Source of the DNA: Thermoleophilia bacterium
Lineage (GTDB): Bacteria > Actinomycetota > Thermoleophilia > Miltoncostaeales > Miltoncostaeaceae
Length of the DNA: 64,000 bases
Direction: 5' to 3'
Assembly (NCBI GenBank): GCA_009694365.1
Contig: SHVE01000003.1
Span: 62,001-126,000 of the forward strand
Position numbers and translations under genes: made by a program. This document shows, in pieces, positions 1-8,200 of the stretch (positions are counted from its first letter, which is position 1; the number at the start of each line of letters is the position of its first letter). Below the pieces are notes generated by a model. That model made no database searches. It was not told the DNA's origin and saw only the letters and a program-made list of their open reading frames with translations.

Positions 1-1
1 G

Positions 2-517
2 AAAGACGTGTCGGCGCTCAAGCAGTTGGCCGGGAACTCGGGGTATCACTTCCAGTTGCTCACCTCGGTGATCGAGGTGAACGAACGGCAAAAGCGCCGT
101 GTGGTGGGGAAGATTACGCGGCATCTGGGCGATCTGGAGGGAGCGGTGGTCGCGCTGTTGGGCCTCGCCTTCAAGCCCGGGACCGACGACATGCGCGAGG
201 CATCCAGCGTGGTGCTGGCCGCTCGCTTGCTTGCCGAGGGTGCGCGGGTGCGCGCCTACGACCCCGTTGCTCTCGATGCCGCCCGCCACCGCCTGAGTGC
301 TGTCGATCTGTTTGACGATCCATGGGAATGCGTGCGTGGTGCCGATGCGGTGGTGGTGGTGACCGAGTGGCCGGAGATCATCGGTCTCGACTGGACGCGG
401 GTCCAGGCGGAGATGCGGGGAACGCTCCTCGTGGATGGCCGGAATGCCCTCGACCCGGCAGCGATGGTGGCCGCCGGCTTCGTGTACGAAGGTATCGGCC
501 GGGTCGTACCGTCGTGA
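2..517 (+). CDS. UDP-glucose/GDP-mannose dehydrogenase family protein, C-terminal part (5' truncated by window edge)
   Basis: NAD-dependent oxidation of a nucleotide sugar to a uronic acid (UDP-glucose or GDP-mannose 6-dehydrogenase family), supplying precursors for surface polysaccharide. The open frame enters from the window edge; the first residues (KDVSALKQLAGN) match the segment just after the catalytic cysteine of the family motif GGxCFPKD, so the Cys itself lies outside. The rest is the central helix plus the C-terminal UDP-binding Rossmann domain, with GLAFKPGTDDMREASS (about residues 54-69), a hallmark of the family. It ends at TGA 515-517, overlapping the next start by four bases. 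Which sugar is used cannot be told from this half. Confidence 0.9.
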   Translation, partial: KDVSALKQLAGNSGYHFQLLTSVIEVNERQKRRVVGKITRHLGDLEGAVVALLGLAFKPGTDDMREASSVVLAARLLAEGARVRAYDPVALDAARHRLSAVDLFDDPWECVRGADAVVVVTEWPEIIGLDWTRVQAEMRGTLLVDGRNALDPAAMVAAGFVYEGIGRVVPS

Positions 518-1575
518 GCACGCCGGCGGGGGTCACTCAGGCCGTCATCTTGGTGGGTGGTCAGGGAACGCGAATGCGGCCGCTCACTGACACCCGTCCT
601 AAGCCCCTGCTCCCGCTTCTGGATCGCCCCTTCGTGGAGCGCCAGGTGGACCACCTCGTGGCAGCGGGCGTCACGCGCATCGTGTTCTCGTGTGGGTACC
701 GGCCGCGCGAGATCGAGGAGTACTTCGGGGACGGGTCGTCGCGTGGTCTCGTGATGGGCTATGTGGTGGACCCCGAGCCATTGGGCACCGCGGGAGGAAT
801 CGCCAACGCGGAGGCGCTCCTCGCCCCCGGGGACTGTTTCGTGCTGAATGGCGACATCCTCACCGATCTCGACCTCGCAGCGCTCGTGGCCCATCATCGT
901 GCCCTCGGTGCGGAGGCCACCATCGCGCTTACCCCGGTGGATGATCCCGGGGCCTTCGGCCTCGTGCGCACCGATCCCGATGGCCGGGTCACCCAGTTTA
1001 TGGAGAAACCCCGCCCCGGTGACCTCATCCCGGGCGAGCCCTACCGCATCAACGCCGGAACCTATGTGCTCTCCGGATCGGCACGGGCGGCGATTCCCCA
1101 CGGTGTACCGGTCTCAATCGAGCGGGAGACGTTCCCCCTGCTCGCCGAGCGAGGTGGCGTGGCCGCCATGGCGAGCGATTGCTACTGGCGCGACATCGGA
1201 ACGCCGCTGTCATACCGTGATGCCCACCTCGACATCCTCGCGGGGCGGGTGGGATCCATTCCCTCACCCGGAGCCACGTGGGTCGCCGAGGGGGCGACGG
1301 TCGCCGCATCCGCGAGCGTGGCGCCCGGTGCCTGTGTCGGGCCCGGCGTGTCACTCGAGGCCGACTCCACATGCACCAACGCGGTTCTTGGTGCTGGTTC
1401 GCGCGTGGGCCGCGGGGCACGGGTGGACGGCGCGGTGCTCGGCCGTGATGTGGTGGTGGGCGCGGGCGCGGTGCTGACGGGCCTCGTGGTGGCCGGGGAT
1501 GGCGCGTCGATTCCGGCGGGCATGGTGCTCGACGGCCCGACGAGCATCCCCACCGGCGCGGTAGCCTCCGGATGA
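514..1575 (+). CDS. NDP-sugar pyrophosphorylase with left-handed beta-helix tail (mannose-1-phosphate guanylyltransferase-like)
   Basis: Transfers a nucleotide monophosphate to a sugar 1-phosphate, most likely making GDP-mannose or a similar activated sugar. The N-terminal nucleotidyltransferase domain has the signature GGQGTRMRPLTDTRPKP (residues 15-31), the metal/substrate motif NGDIL (about 110) and FMEKP (about 160). The last 100 residues are Gly/Val/Ala hexad-like repeats of a left-handed beta-helix, as in the ManC/GlmU-type fused enzymes. The start is GTG 514, overlapping the upstream stop as GTGA; an open frame extends further upstream but lies inside the dehydrogenase. 353 residues is normal for the family. 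The next gene also overlaps by four bases, so the three form one operon. Exact nucleotide and sugar specificity is inferred. Confidence 0.85.
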   Translation: MSTPAGVTQAVILVGGQGTRMRPLTDTRPKPLLPLLDRPFVERQVDHLVAAGVTRIVFSCGYRPREIEEYFGDGSSRGLVMGYVVDPEPLGTAGGIANAEALLAPGDCFVLNGDILTDLDLAALVAHHRALGAEATIALTPVDDPGAFGLVRTDPDGRVTQFMEKPRPGDLIPGEPYRINAGTYVLSGSARAAIPHGVPVSIERETFPLLAERGGVAAMASDCYWRDIGTPLSYRDAHLDILAGRVGSIPSPGATWVAEGATVAASASVAPGACVGPGVSLEADSTCTNAVLGAGSRVGRGARVDGAVLGRDVVVGAGAVLTGLVVAGDGASIPAGMVLDGPTSIPTGAVASG

Positions 1576-2672
1576 TGTCGGAACTCGATCTCCCCGAGGT
1601 CCTCGGGATCGACCGCGCGGGGCTCATCGACGGCTTGGCCGGGTCGGTGGCCGCGTTCGATACCGCACGCGCCGGCGCCCTCGCCGTGGACATTCCGTTC
1701 TCGTCCGACGCGGTGACCGACGTCCTCATCTGTGGCATGGGTGGGTCAGCCGTGGCGGGTGATCTCATTGCCAGTGCCTACTACGAGCGCACGCGCGTGC
1801 CTCTGGTCGTACATCGCGGGTACTACCTCCCCGGATGGGCCGGGGCGTCCACGCTCCACCTGCTCCTCTCCTATTCGGGTGAGACGGAGGAGACTCTCAC
1901 CGCCGCGATGCAGGCGCTCGAGCGCGAGTCTCCCGCCATCGCGGTCACCAGCGGCGGGAAGCTCGACGGCTGGTATGGCGATCACGGCGTACCGATCATG
2001 CGCATTCCGAGCGGACTGCAGCCACGGATGGCCTTGTTGCACATGCTCATTCCGGCCGTGGTGGTGTTGTCCCGCCTCGGGGTCATCCCACCGCAGGAGC
2101 AGGAGCTCGACGGCGCCCGTGATGCCATTGCGGCGGCCATTGATGCCTACGGTCCTGAACGCCCCACCGAAGCCAACCCCGCCAAGCAACTGGCCATCCG
2201 CCTTGCGGACAAGGTGCCCGTCATTTACGGCGCCGAGGTCACCTCGGGTGTGGCCTTCCGGTGGAAGTGCCAGTTCAACGAGAACGCGAAGCAGCCGGCG
2301 TTCTGGGCCGCTCTGCCCGAGATGAACCACAACGAGATCATGGGCTGGGAGAAGGCCGGGGCCTTCGGCGACACTGCCCAGGTGGTGATCTTGCGCGACC
2401 CGCGTCAGCACCGCCAAGTGGAGCGTCGGATCGCGCTCACCCGCGAGATAATTGCGCCGCACGTCTCCGACGTCATCACGATCGAGGGCGAGGGCGACAC
2501 CACCCTGGCCCGAATGATCGACCTCGTGCTGCTGGGCGACTACGTGACGCTCTACGCGGCGTGTCTGCGCCGCGTCGACCCCGAGCCGGTGGATTCGATC
2601 GGCAGGCTGAAGGCCGGACTCGCGAGTACGGGTAATCAGCGTCTGCAGGCGGGGGAAAGCGGCAGCATCTAG
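1572..2672 (+). CDS. Bifunctional phosphoglucose/phosphomannose isomerase (SIS fold)
   Basis: Interconverts fructose 6-phosphate with glucose 6-phosphate and mannose 6-phosphate in the cytoplasm, feeding the upstream nucleotide-sugar steps. Two SIS domains are visible: the first carries CGMGGSAVAGDL (about residues 54-65) and the sugar-phosphate loop LLSYSGETEET (about 96-106); the second carries ENAKQPAFWAALPEMNHNEI (about 236-255), diagnostic of the archaeal/actinobacterial PGI/PMI family. 366 residues is slightly longer than the typical 320-350. ATG 1572 overlaps the previous stop as ATGA; ATG 1575 is a second in-frame possibility. Placement beside a mannose-1-phosphate guanylyltransferase supports the PMI role. 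Confidence 0.9.
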   Translation: MMSELDLPEVLGIDRAGLIDGLAGSVAAFDTARAGALAVDIPFSSDAVTDVLICGMGGSAVAGDLIASAYYERTRVPLVVHRGYYLPGWAGASTLHLLLSYSGETEETLTAAMQALERESPAIAVTSGGKLDGWYGDHGVPIMRIPSGLQPRMALLHMLIPAVVVLSRLGVIPPQEQELDGARDAIAAAIDAYGPERPTEANPAKQLAIRLADKVPVIYGAEVTSGVAFRWKCQFNENAKQPAFWAALPEMNHNEIMGWEKAGAFGDTAQVVILRDPRQHRQVERRIALTREIIAPHVSDVITIEGEGDTTLARMIDLVLLGDYVTLYAACLRRVDPEPVDSIGRLKAGLASTGNQRLQAGESGSI

Positions 2673-2680
2673 CGGTTCCG

Positions 2681-2839
2681 ATGGGACTCGCATGGCTGCG
2701 CGCCCGGCGTAGCGACGTGCCCGAGTTGGCGAGCAACGTGTGCCCGGACCGCGTGAGCGGTGACTGCCGCCCCCGCGGGCGATTTACCCTCCCAGCCGGA
2801 ACCCACGCGTTTGGCCGCACACATCTGTCACCCAAGTAA
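2681..2839 (+). CDS. Possible small protein, 52 aa, unrecognised
   Basis: A short open frame starts 8 nt after the PGI/PMI stop in the same direction. The product is basic and contains two cysteines (NVCPDRVSGDC, about residues 19-29). No family was recognised and no convincing ribosome-binding site precedes ATG 2681. Third-position G+C is high in its first half, as expected of coding DNA here, but the tail is ordinary. It may be chance or the remains of a gene. Confidence 0.22.
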   Translation: MGLAWLRARRSDVPELASNVCPDRVSGDCRPRGRFTLPAGTHAFGRTHLSPK

Positions 2840-3182
2840 CAGATCCGTATACCTCGGTGACTGACACCTTGTCCACAGCTTGTGCGTCACGGCTGGATGG
2901 CGGTGCGATGCCCTCCGTCCTACGTCCATCTGGAGTACTGCACCCCTACCGTGAGCACGAGACGGGGGCATCGAATACCAGTACGTCGGGGCCGGTGGCG
3001 GTCGTCGGGTGGTCCCTTACGGTGCGATCCGGGCATCGGAGTGCGCCGTCTCAGGTCTCGACGACGTCCGTGGGAAGAACCGCTACGGGGACGTTTGTCC
3101 GCTTCGGGCGTACGCACACCTACGTGCTGCGCTGCCCCTTTGGTAGCGTGGCCCCGCTTCGAACCGAATAAGGACTCCGTCT
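2840..3182. other. Intergenic leader region before ahcY
   Basis: About 340 bases between the possible small ORF and ahcY. No gene was found on either strand. The conserved core of the SAH riboswitch was looked for and not seen. A putative -10 lies at 3144-3149 and a Shine-Dalgarno-like AAGGAC at 3170-3175. Confidence 0.5.
3144..3149 (+). promoter_or_regulatory. Putative -10 element (TAGCGT) of ahcY
   Basis: TAGCGT lies 33 nt before the GTG start of ahcY and belongs to the TANNNT pattern found at many operon heads in this window. Unlike most others it leaves room for a leader with a ribosome-binding site (AAGGAC, 3170-3175). Confidence 0.45.
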
Positions 3183-4451
3183 GTGCCGAAGAACGTCAAG
3201 CATCATGTCGCCGATCTCGGGCTATCCGCCCTCGGGCGTCAGAAGATCGAGTGGGCCGATCGGGACATGCCCGTGCTCGCCCGCATCCGGGAGCGCTTTG
3301 AAAAGGAGCGTCCGCTTGAGGGCCTGCGTATCTCTGCCTGCCTTCACGTGACGACTGAGACCGCCAACTTGGCACGCACGCTCAAGGCCGGTGGCGCCGA
3401 CCTCATGCTGGTCGCCTCCAACCCGCTGTCCACCCAGGACGACACCGCCGCCGCCCTCGTGCAGGAGTACGGCATCTCCACCTTCGCCATCAAGGGCGAG
3501 GATGACGACACGTACTACTCCCACATCACGGCGGCCATTGACCACGCTCCGCACATCACCATGGATGATGGTGCCGACGTCATTGGCGTGCTGCACGGCG
3601 CCCGCCGCGAGATGCTCGACGGCGTCATCGGCGGCACCGAGGAGACCACCACTGGTGTCATCCGCTTGAAGGCGCTCGAGGGCGAGGGCAAGTTGGCGTT
3701 CCCGGTCATCGCGGTGAACGACGCGAAGACCAAGCACATGTTCGACAACCGTTACGGCACCGGGCAGTCCACGCTCGACGGCCTGATGCGTGCCACCAAC
3801 GTCCTGATCGCCGGACGTAAGTGTGTGGTGGGTGGCTACGGCTGGTGCGGTCGCGGCCTTGCTTCCCGTCTCAAGGGTATGGGGGCCCACGTCATTGTCA
3901 TCGAGGTGAACCCGCTCGCCGCATTGGAGGCCGTGATGGACGGCTTCGAGGTGCTCACCGCTGCCGAAGCCGCCAAGAAGGGCGACATCTTCATCACCGC
4001 CACCGGCAACATTCACGTCCTCCGCCGGGAGCATTTTGAGCACATGAAGGACGGCGCGATCATCGCCAACACGGGCCACTTCAACGTGGAGATCGATATC
4101 CCGGGTCTGGACGAACTCGCCGACGGATCTCGTGAGGTGCGTCCGATGGTGCAGGAGTACGCACTGCGCAACGGCCGCAAGGTGTACCTACTGGCGGAGG
4201 GCCGTCTGCTCAACCTGTCGGCCGCCGAGGGTCACCCGGCCGCCGTCATGGACATGAGCTTCGCCAATCAGGCCTTGTCCGCTGAGTACATGGCGCAGAA
4301 CGCGGCTGACCTGACGGCGACGGTCTACTCGGTGCCGGAGGACATTGACGCGGAGATCGCACGCCTGAAGCTCGAGTCGATGGGCGTGGAGATTGACACG
4401 CTCACCGACGAGCAGCAGACGTACCTGGCGTCGTGGGATCAGGGGACCTGA
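3183..4451 (+). CDS. ahcY: Adenosylhomocysteinase (S-adenosyl-L-homocysteine hydrolase)
   Basis: Reversibly hydrolyses S-adenosylhomocysteine to adenosine and homocysteine with bound NAD, relieving product inhibition of methyltransferases. Visible marks are the substrate region [20 protein letters not shown] (about residues 178-197), with the catalytic Lys/Asp of NDAxTK and the conserved GTGQS after it, the NAD-binding loop [13 protein letters not shown] (about 217-229) and [10 protein letters not shown] (about 298-307). At 422 residues it is the short form, lacking the roughly 40-residue insert of most proteobacterial and mycobacterial enzymes. Start GTG 3183 has AAGGAC eight bases upstream. 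It overlaps or abuts mtnA, coupling two SAM by-product recycling steps. Confidence 0.97.
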   Translation: MPKNVKHHVADLGLSALGRQKIEWADRDMPVLARIRERFEKERPLEGLRISACLHVTTETANLARTLKAGGADLMLVASNPLSTQDDTAAALVQEYGISTFAIKGEDDDTYYSHITAAIDHAPHITMDDGADVIGVLHGARREMLDGVIGGTEETTTGVIRLKALEGEGKLAFPVIAVNDAKTKHMFDNRYGTGQSTLDGLMRATNVLIAGRKCVVGGYGWCGRGLASRLKGMGAHVIVIEVNPLAALEAVMDGFEVLTAAEAAKKGDIFITATGNIHVLRREHFEHMKDGAIIANTGHFNVEIDIPGLDELADGSREVRPMVQEYALRNGRKVYLLAEGRLLNLSAAEGHPAAVMDMSFANQALSAEYMAQNAADLTATVYSVPEDIDAEIARLKLESMGVEIDTLTDEQQTYLASWDQGT

Positions 4452-5572
4452 GCACTATTCCGGATGCGGCCAACGGGCGGGGCGATGCCCCGCCCGGTCT
4501 GGCCCCGGAGGACATCATCGCCCTTCGTGACGGGGCGGTGGTGATGCTCGACCAGACGCGCCTGCCGGGCGAGGTCACGCACGTCACCCTCACCGAGTGG
4601 CCCGAGGTCGTCGATGCCATTCGGACGATGGTGATTCGTGGTGCACCGGCGATCGGTGTGGCCGGTGCCATGGGTGTGGCCCTCGCCGCCCACCGCGCGG
4701 CGAGTCTGGCGGGCTCGCGTGCCGACTTCGACGCCGAACTGAGCCGCGCCATCCCGGCTCTGAGGGAGGCCCGCCCAACGGCCGTGAACCTGGCTTGGGC
4801 GGTGGACTACCTCGCGGGCATCGCTGCCGACCACGAGGGCACGCCGGCCGAGATCGCTGGGGACCTCGCCGTCGTCGCCCGAGGGATCCACGCCGACGAG
4901 GTGGCCCGCTGTGTCGCGATGGGGCAGCACGCGCTCGGGCTCATGACGCGCGGGGCGAAGATCCTGACCCACTGCAATGCCGGAGCGCTCGCCACGGGTG
5001 GCTACGGAACGGCCCTCGGGGTCATCCGGGCGGCGTACGCCGCCGACCCCACGGTGACCGTCATCGTGGACGAGACCCGTCCGCTTCTCCAGGGGTCCCG
5101 CCTCACGGCCTGGGAGATGCAGCAGGAGCGCATCCCGTACACCATCATCAGCGACTCCATGGCGGCGGCGTTCATGAGTGACGGGCGCGTGACCCACGTG
5201 GTGGTCGGCGCCGATCGCATCGCCGCCAATGGCGACGTGGTGAACAAGATCGGTACCTACGCGGTGGCGATCCTCGCCCGCGAGCACGGCATTCCGTTCA
5301 TCGTGGCGGCACCCACGACCACCCTCGACCTCTCCATGGCCAGTGCGGCGGAGATCCCGGTGGAGGAGCGCGGCGCGGACGAGGTGACGGGACTGTCGCT
5401 GTTCGGACGCCCGGCGTCCCCACCGAACGCCGCGGTGGCGAACCCTGCCTTCGACCGTACCCCTGCGCGGCTGGTCACCGCCATCGTCACGGAGCACGGC
5501 GTGCATCGCCCCCCGTACGAGCGTTCACTGCGTGCCGCGTGGGATGCCGCCAACGATCAGGAAACGCACTGA
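4433..5572 (+). CDS. mtnA: S-methyl-5-thioribose-1-phosphate isomerase
   Basis: Converts 5-methylthioribose 1-phosphate to 5-methylthioribulose 1-phosphate in the methionine salvage pathway; some homologues are annotated as eIF-2B alpha-like. The catalytic Cys is in [17 protein letters not shown] (about residues 180-196) and the catalytic Asp in [18 protein letters not shown] (about 261-278); [15 protein letters not shown] near residue 68 is also conserved. Start is uncertain. GTG 4433 overlaps ahcY by 19 nt. CTG 4448 sits in a four-base CTGA overlap with the ahcY stop and has AGGGGA five bases upstream, matching the coupling style used elsewhere here. Either way the product is close to the usual 340-370 residues. 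Confidence 0.95.
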   Translation: MGSGDLSTIPDAANGRGDAPPGLAPEDIIALRDGAVVMLDQTRLPGEVTHVTLTEWPEVVDAIRTMVIRGAPAIGVAGAMGVALAAHRAASLAGSRADFDAELSRAIPALREARPTAVNLAWAVDYLAGIAADHEGTPAEIAGDLAVVARGIHADEVARCVAMGQHALGLMTRGAKILTHCNAGALATGGYGTALGVIRAAYAADPTVTVIVDETRPLLQGSRLTAWEMQQERIPYTIISDSMAAAFMSDGRVTHVVVGADRIAANGDVVNKIGTYAVAILAREHGIPFIVAAPTTTLDLSMASAAEIPVEERGADEVTGLSLFGRPASPPNAAVANPAFDRTPARLVTAIVTEHGVHRPPYERSLRAAWDAANDQETH

Positions 5573-5585
5573 CAGAGCGAACGGA

Positions 5586-5613
5586 CCCCCGGATCCGCTG
5601 AGAGTCCCGGGGG
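5586..5613 (+). terminator. Putative terminator hairpin after mtnA
   Basis: CCCCCGG (5586-5592) pairs with CCGGGGG (5607-5613) 14 nt after the mtnA stop. There is no U-tract, so it may only be a stabilising 3' hairpin. Confidence 0.4.
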
Positions 5614-5617
5614 CCCG

Positions 5618-6356
5618 CTGGCGCACCTGCATGCACCATGTCCGGGTGACCAAGGGGGACGCCCGGCCCCAAAATGGTACGCCGCGTCTCGGACGGCGAG
5701 ACGACTCAGTATCGGTTTCGGGGGGATTGGTCCGGCTGTTCAAGGGACGAGGGACCAATCGTCGTGCTCCGATGAATGAACGTGGAGACCACGTCGGCGC
5801 GGGGCGCTCGGACGTCGTCCACTGTGCGGTCCGCGTCGTATCGGTCGTCGGTGTCACCTCCATACCACTGCCGATCCAGCTGGCCATCGGGCCGCCGAGT
5901 CCCGGTCTGGGGGGTCGGGACGGCGGTGGGAGTCGAGCGCAGGGCGGTCATTGAATGCGCCACCCTGGAGGCGCCGGTTACCGCCGCCATTGCCCGGGGT
6001 AATCATGAGGGGGTGCGCGCCCTCCCCCCGGTGGGGACTCCACCACCGTTCCCGTCGGACGTGGCGGTGAGGATGCCCGGCTCCTTCGGTGGAATCCCCG
6101 AGGACAGCGTGATGCCGCCAGGCACCCATGCCACACCGTGGCGGCGCCTAGACCCGAGCGCGTCGAATGGGGTTTCGCCAACTGGGGAGGCGCGCCGCCT
6201 GCACCTTGCCACCGGCGACGCCGTCACCCTCTACGCGCGGTGTCGCCAACTGGGGGGGATGGGCGCGCCGCCTGCGGCGGTGCTGTCGGCGTTACCGACG
6301 CAGGGTAAGAATCGGGACCACCGGCACCCCGGCGTCGCGTACGGCGCCCCTCGGTG
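5618..6356. other. Long intergenic stretch between mtnA and infA; contains an imperfect direct repeat
   Basis: About 740 bases at the 3' ends of two convergent genes. No protein with recognisable features and no structured RNA (RNase P or 6S-like cores were looked for) could be identified. An imperfect direct repeat is present: TCGCCAACTGGGG followed by GCGCGCCGCCTGC at 6175-6202, and again at 6243-6274 with a short insertion. Confidence 0.5.
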
Positions 6357-6629
6357 TTACTTGAGGCGGTACGTGATGCGTCCGCGGGTGAGGTCGTATG
6401 GGGAAACCTCAACCTTGACGCGGTCACCGGGGTTCACCCGGATGTAGTTACGTCGCATGCGCCCTGCGAGTTTCGCAAGCACCATGTGCCCGCCGTCGAG
6501 CTCGACGCGGAAGAACGTGTTGGGGAGGGCCTCGGTGATCTCGCCCTCAAACTCGATTGCCTGTTCCTTCTCGGTGGAGGCCGTGATGGATCCTTTTCGT
6601 CGCTGTGGGGGCACCGCGCCCCGCTTCAC
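6357..6629 (-). CDS. infA: Translation initiation factor IF-1
   Basis: IF-1 binds the ribosomal A site during initiation. The S1-like OB fold is complete: [20 protein letters not shown] (about residues 29-48), [20 protein letters not shown] (about 59-78) and LTRGRITYR near the end. At 90 residues it is longer than the common 72, with a basic N-terminal tail of about 18 residues. No alternative start lies closer to the core except GTG at residue 6. The choice of GTG 6629 is supported by TACCGT six bases upstream, the leaderless arrangement seen repeatedly here. It stands alone, not in a ribosomal-protein operon as in most actinobacteria. Confidence 0.95.
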   Translation of the reverse strand: MKRGAVPPQRRKGSITASTEKEQAIEFEGEITEALPNTFFRVELDGGHMVLAKLAGRMRRNYIRVNPGDRVKVEVSPYDLTRGRITYRLK

Positions 6630-6635
6630 CGGGGA

Positions 6636-6641
6636 ACGGTA
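6636..6641 (-). promoter_or_regulatory. Putative -10 (TACCGT) giving a leaderless infA mRNA
   Basis: Read on the minus strand, TACCGT is followed by six bases and then the GTG start of infA. Transcription would begin at or within a base or two of the start codon. No Shine-Dalgarno fits in between. Confidence 0.55.
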
Positions 6642-6748
6642 GCGCGAGCCGCCCCCAATCGTGGCCCGCTACGTGCCGATACGCCCTTGCGCGCCCATCG
6701 TCACGGTGTGGCATTCATGTGAGCGGGGTGGTGCGCGATGGTTACCGG

Positions 6749-7456
6749 ATGGACCCGCGTCGCATGGTCACCGCACTCCTCGACCTCGTCGCTCCCACGT
6801 CATGCGCCGTGTGCGGGTTGCCCGGTGATCCGTTGTGCATCGCCTGTCGCGCGGGCCTCTGGCCGATTGTGCGGCCCCTGTGCATGCGGTGCGGGCACCC
6901 GTGGACCGCCCCGGTGACCACCTGTCCGGAGTGCCCTCCGGCGATCGGTTGGGCCCGACAGGCGGTGCACTACCGCGACCCGGTGCCGACGGTCGTGTCG
7001 GCGTTCAAGGACCACCGACAGAGGGCGCTGGGCACCATACTGGCGTCGGTGATGGCAGAGGTGATACCCCGTCCCGTGGGCACCCCCGCCTTAGTGCCCA
7101 TCCCTCTCGGGCCCGCACGGCTCGCGGACCGGGGCTTCAATCAGGCCTCGGTGATCGCCGAGGCGCTTGGACAGCGGTGGAACCTGCCGGTCAGGCAGGC
7201 GCTGGCCCGGGGCGACGACGAGGCGCACCAGCGTGGTACGGGCCGGGCCGGGCGCCTTCGGCAGGTACCCGGGGCATTTCGCGTGGTCGGCGAGGTGCCC
7301 CTGCACACTGTGCTCGTTGATGACGTCGTCACAACGGGGGCCACCCTCACGGCCGCCGCCCGTGCCCTGGGGATGGGCGGATGCGCCGGGGTCGGTGCCG
7401 TGGCACTCGCCCGGGTGGTGTCGCACCGTGGGGGGACTACAGTCGGGGGACGGTAG
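6749..7456 (+). CDS. ComF family protein (phosphoribosyltransferase-like)
   Basis: ComF proteins couple a zinc ribbon to a PRTase fold; in Bacillus they serve DNA uptake, elsewhere the role is unclear. Here the N-terminus has four CxxC-type cysteine pairs (CAVC, CIAC, CMRC, CPEC, about residues 16-60) and the C-terminal PRTase motif VLVDDVVTTGATLTAA (about 188-203); RLADRGFNQASVIAEAL is the usual ComF middle motif. ATG 6749 or ATG 6764 could start it. Length 235 is typical. It directly precedes hpf, as in many actinobacteria. Confidence 0.9.
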   Translation: MDPRRMVTALLDLVAPTSCAVCGLPGDPLCIACRAGLWPIVRPLCMRCGHPWTAPVTTCPECPPAIGWARQAVHYRDPVPTVVSAFKDHRQRALGTILASVMAEVIPRPVGTPALVPIPLGPARLADRGFNQASVIAEALGQRWNLPVRQALARGDDEAHQRGTGRAGRLRQVPGAFRVVGEVPLHTVLVDDVVTTGATLTAAARALGMGGCAGVGAVALARVVSHRGGTTVGGR

Positions 7457-7478
7457 ATCGACCCAAGGGGTGGACGAA

Positions 7479-8066
7479 ATGGAAGTCCAAGTCAGGGGAA
7501 GAAACGTTCCGGTCACCGATGCGCTGGAGGCACACGCTACGAAGCGGATGCAGAAGTTGGAGCGTGTGCTTGGGCCAGCCGCCGAAACCGCGCAGGTAGA
7601 AATCGAACTTGCGGTGGAGCACAACCCGAGCATCCCGAACAGCCAGATCGCCGAGGTGACGGTGCGAAGCAAGGGTCCGGTCATACGCGTGCGCGCGGTC
7701 GACGCGGACATGTACGTCGCCATCGACGTGGCGGGGCATCGCATCGAGCGCCAGGTCCAGCGGCTGCGCGAGCGGCGACGGGACCACCACGGCCCGGGTA
7801 CTCGGGCCATCGCGTCCACGCCCGACGAGATCGCCGTTCTGGACCACCTCGGAATCGCCGCGGAAGCCTCGACGGAGACGGCGCCGCCCATGCGCATCGT
7901 ACGGAACAAACGGTTCGACATGCCGAGGCTGGCGCCGGAGGATGCCGCGGTGCGTCTGGAGCTGATCGACCACGCGTTCTTCGTGTTCCGCAACGTGGCG
8001 AGCGACGAGATGAGCGTGATCTACCGGCGCCGCGACGGCGACTTCGGCCTGATCGAGGGGGTCTGA
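7479..8066 (+). CDS. hpf: Ribosome hibernation promoting factor, long form
   Basis: Binds the 30S decoding centre and drives 100S dimer formation in stationary phase. The N-terminal beta-alpha fold (MEVQVRGRNVPVTDAL, residues 1-16, through about 105) is the YfiA/HPF domain. The C-terminal domain of long HPF begins near PMRIVRNKRFDMPRLAPEDA (about 138-157) and ends in DHAFFVFRNVASDEMSVIYRRRDGDFGLIE, the dimerisation motif. 195 residues fits the long form. ATG 7479 has AAGGGG eight bases upstream; GTG 7470 is less likely. It starts 22 nt after comF and precedes secA, the common actinobacterial order. Confidence 0.95.
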   Translation: MEVQVRGRNVPVTDALEAHATKRMQKLERVLGPAAETAQVEIELAVEHNPSIPNSQIAEVTVRSKGPVIRVRAVDADMYVAIDVAGHRIERQVQRLRERRRDHHGPGTRAIASTPDEIAVLDHLGIAAEASTETAPPMRIVRNKRFDMPRLAPEDAAVRLELIDHAFFVFRNVASDEMSVIYRRRDGDFGLIEGV

Positions 8067-8079
8067 CGCGCATCGCCCC

Positions 8080-8178
8080 ATGATCCGGTGGGTCATCGCC
8101 CTGTTCCTCCTGCTCGGGGTCACGGGCCTAGTGGGTCGGTGGGTCGGTCTCCCCTTGTTACGATTACCCCTCACGTAA
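8080..8178 (+). CDS. Small single-span membrane protein, 32 aa
   Basis: A very short open frame between hpf and secA encodes a positively charged start (MIRW), one hydrophobic span (VIALFLLLGVTGLV, about residues 5-18) and a short tail with basic residues. Codon third positions in the span are nearly all G or C, as in neighbouring genes. It is followed 22 nt later by secA. No family can be named. Small membrane proteins of this type are commonly missed; it could also be chance. Confidence 0.4.
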   Translation: MIRWVIALFLLLGVTGLVGRWVGLPLLRLPLT

Positions 8179-8200
8179 GCGGCCGCTCGGACGATTCCGC

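Noticed and set aside
322..513. N-terminal extension of the NDP-sugar pyrophosphorylase
   Set aside because: The frame is open back to 322 but lies wholly within the dehydrogenase gene and reads as Arg/Gly-rich shadow sequence; GTG 514 fits the operon overlap.
2840..3182. SAH riboswitch upstream of ahcY
   Set aside because: The conserved core around GAGGxGCGCTGC and its partner strand are not present; the leader is short and has an ordinary ribosome-binding site.
5618..6356. RNase P RNA or other structured RNA in the mtnA-infA gap
   Set aside because: No GAGGAAAGTCC-like or ACAGAAA core elements were found on either strand, and the region shows no long-range pairing I could support.
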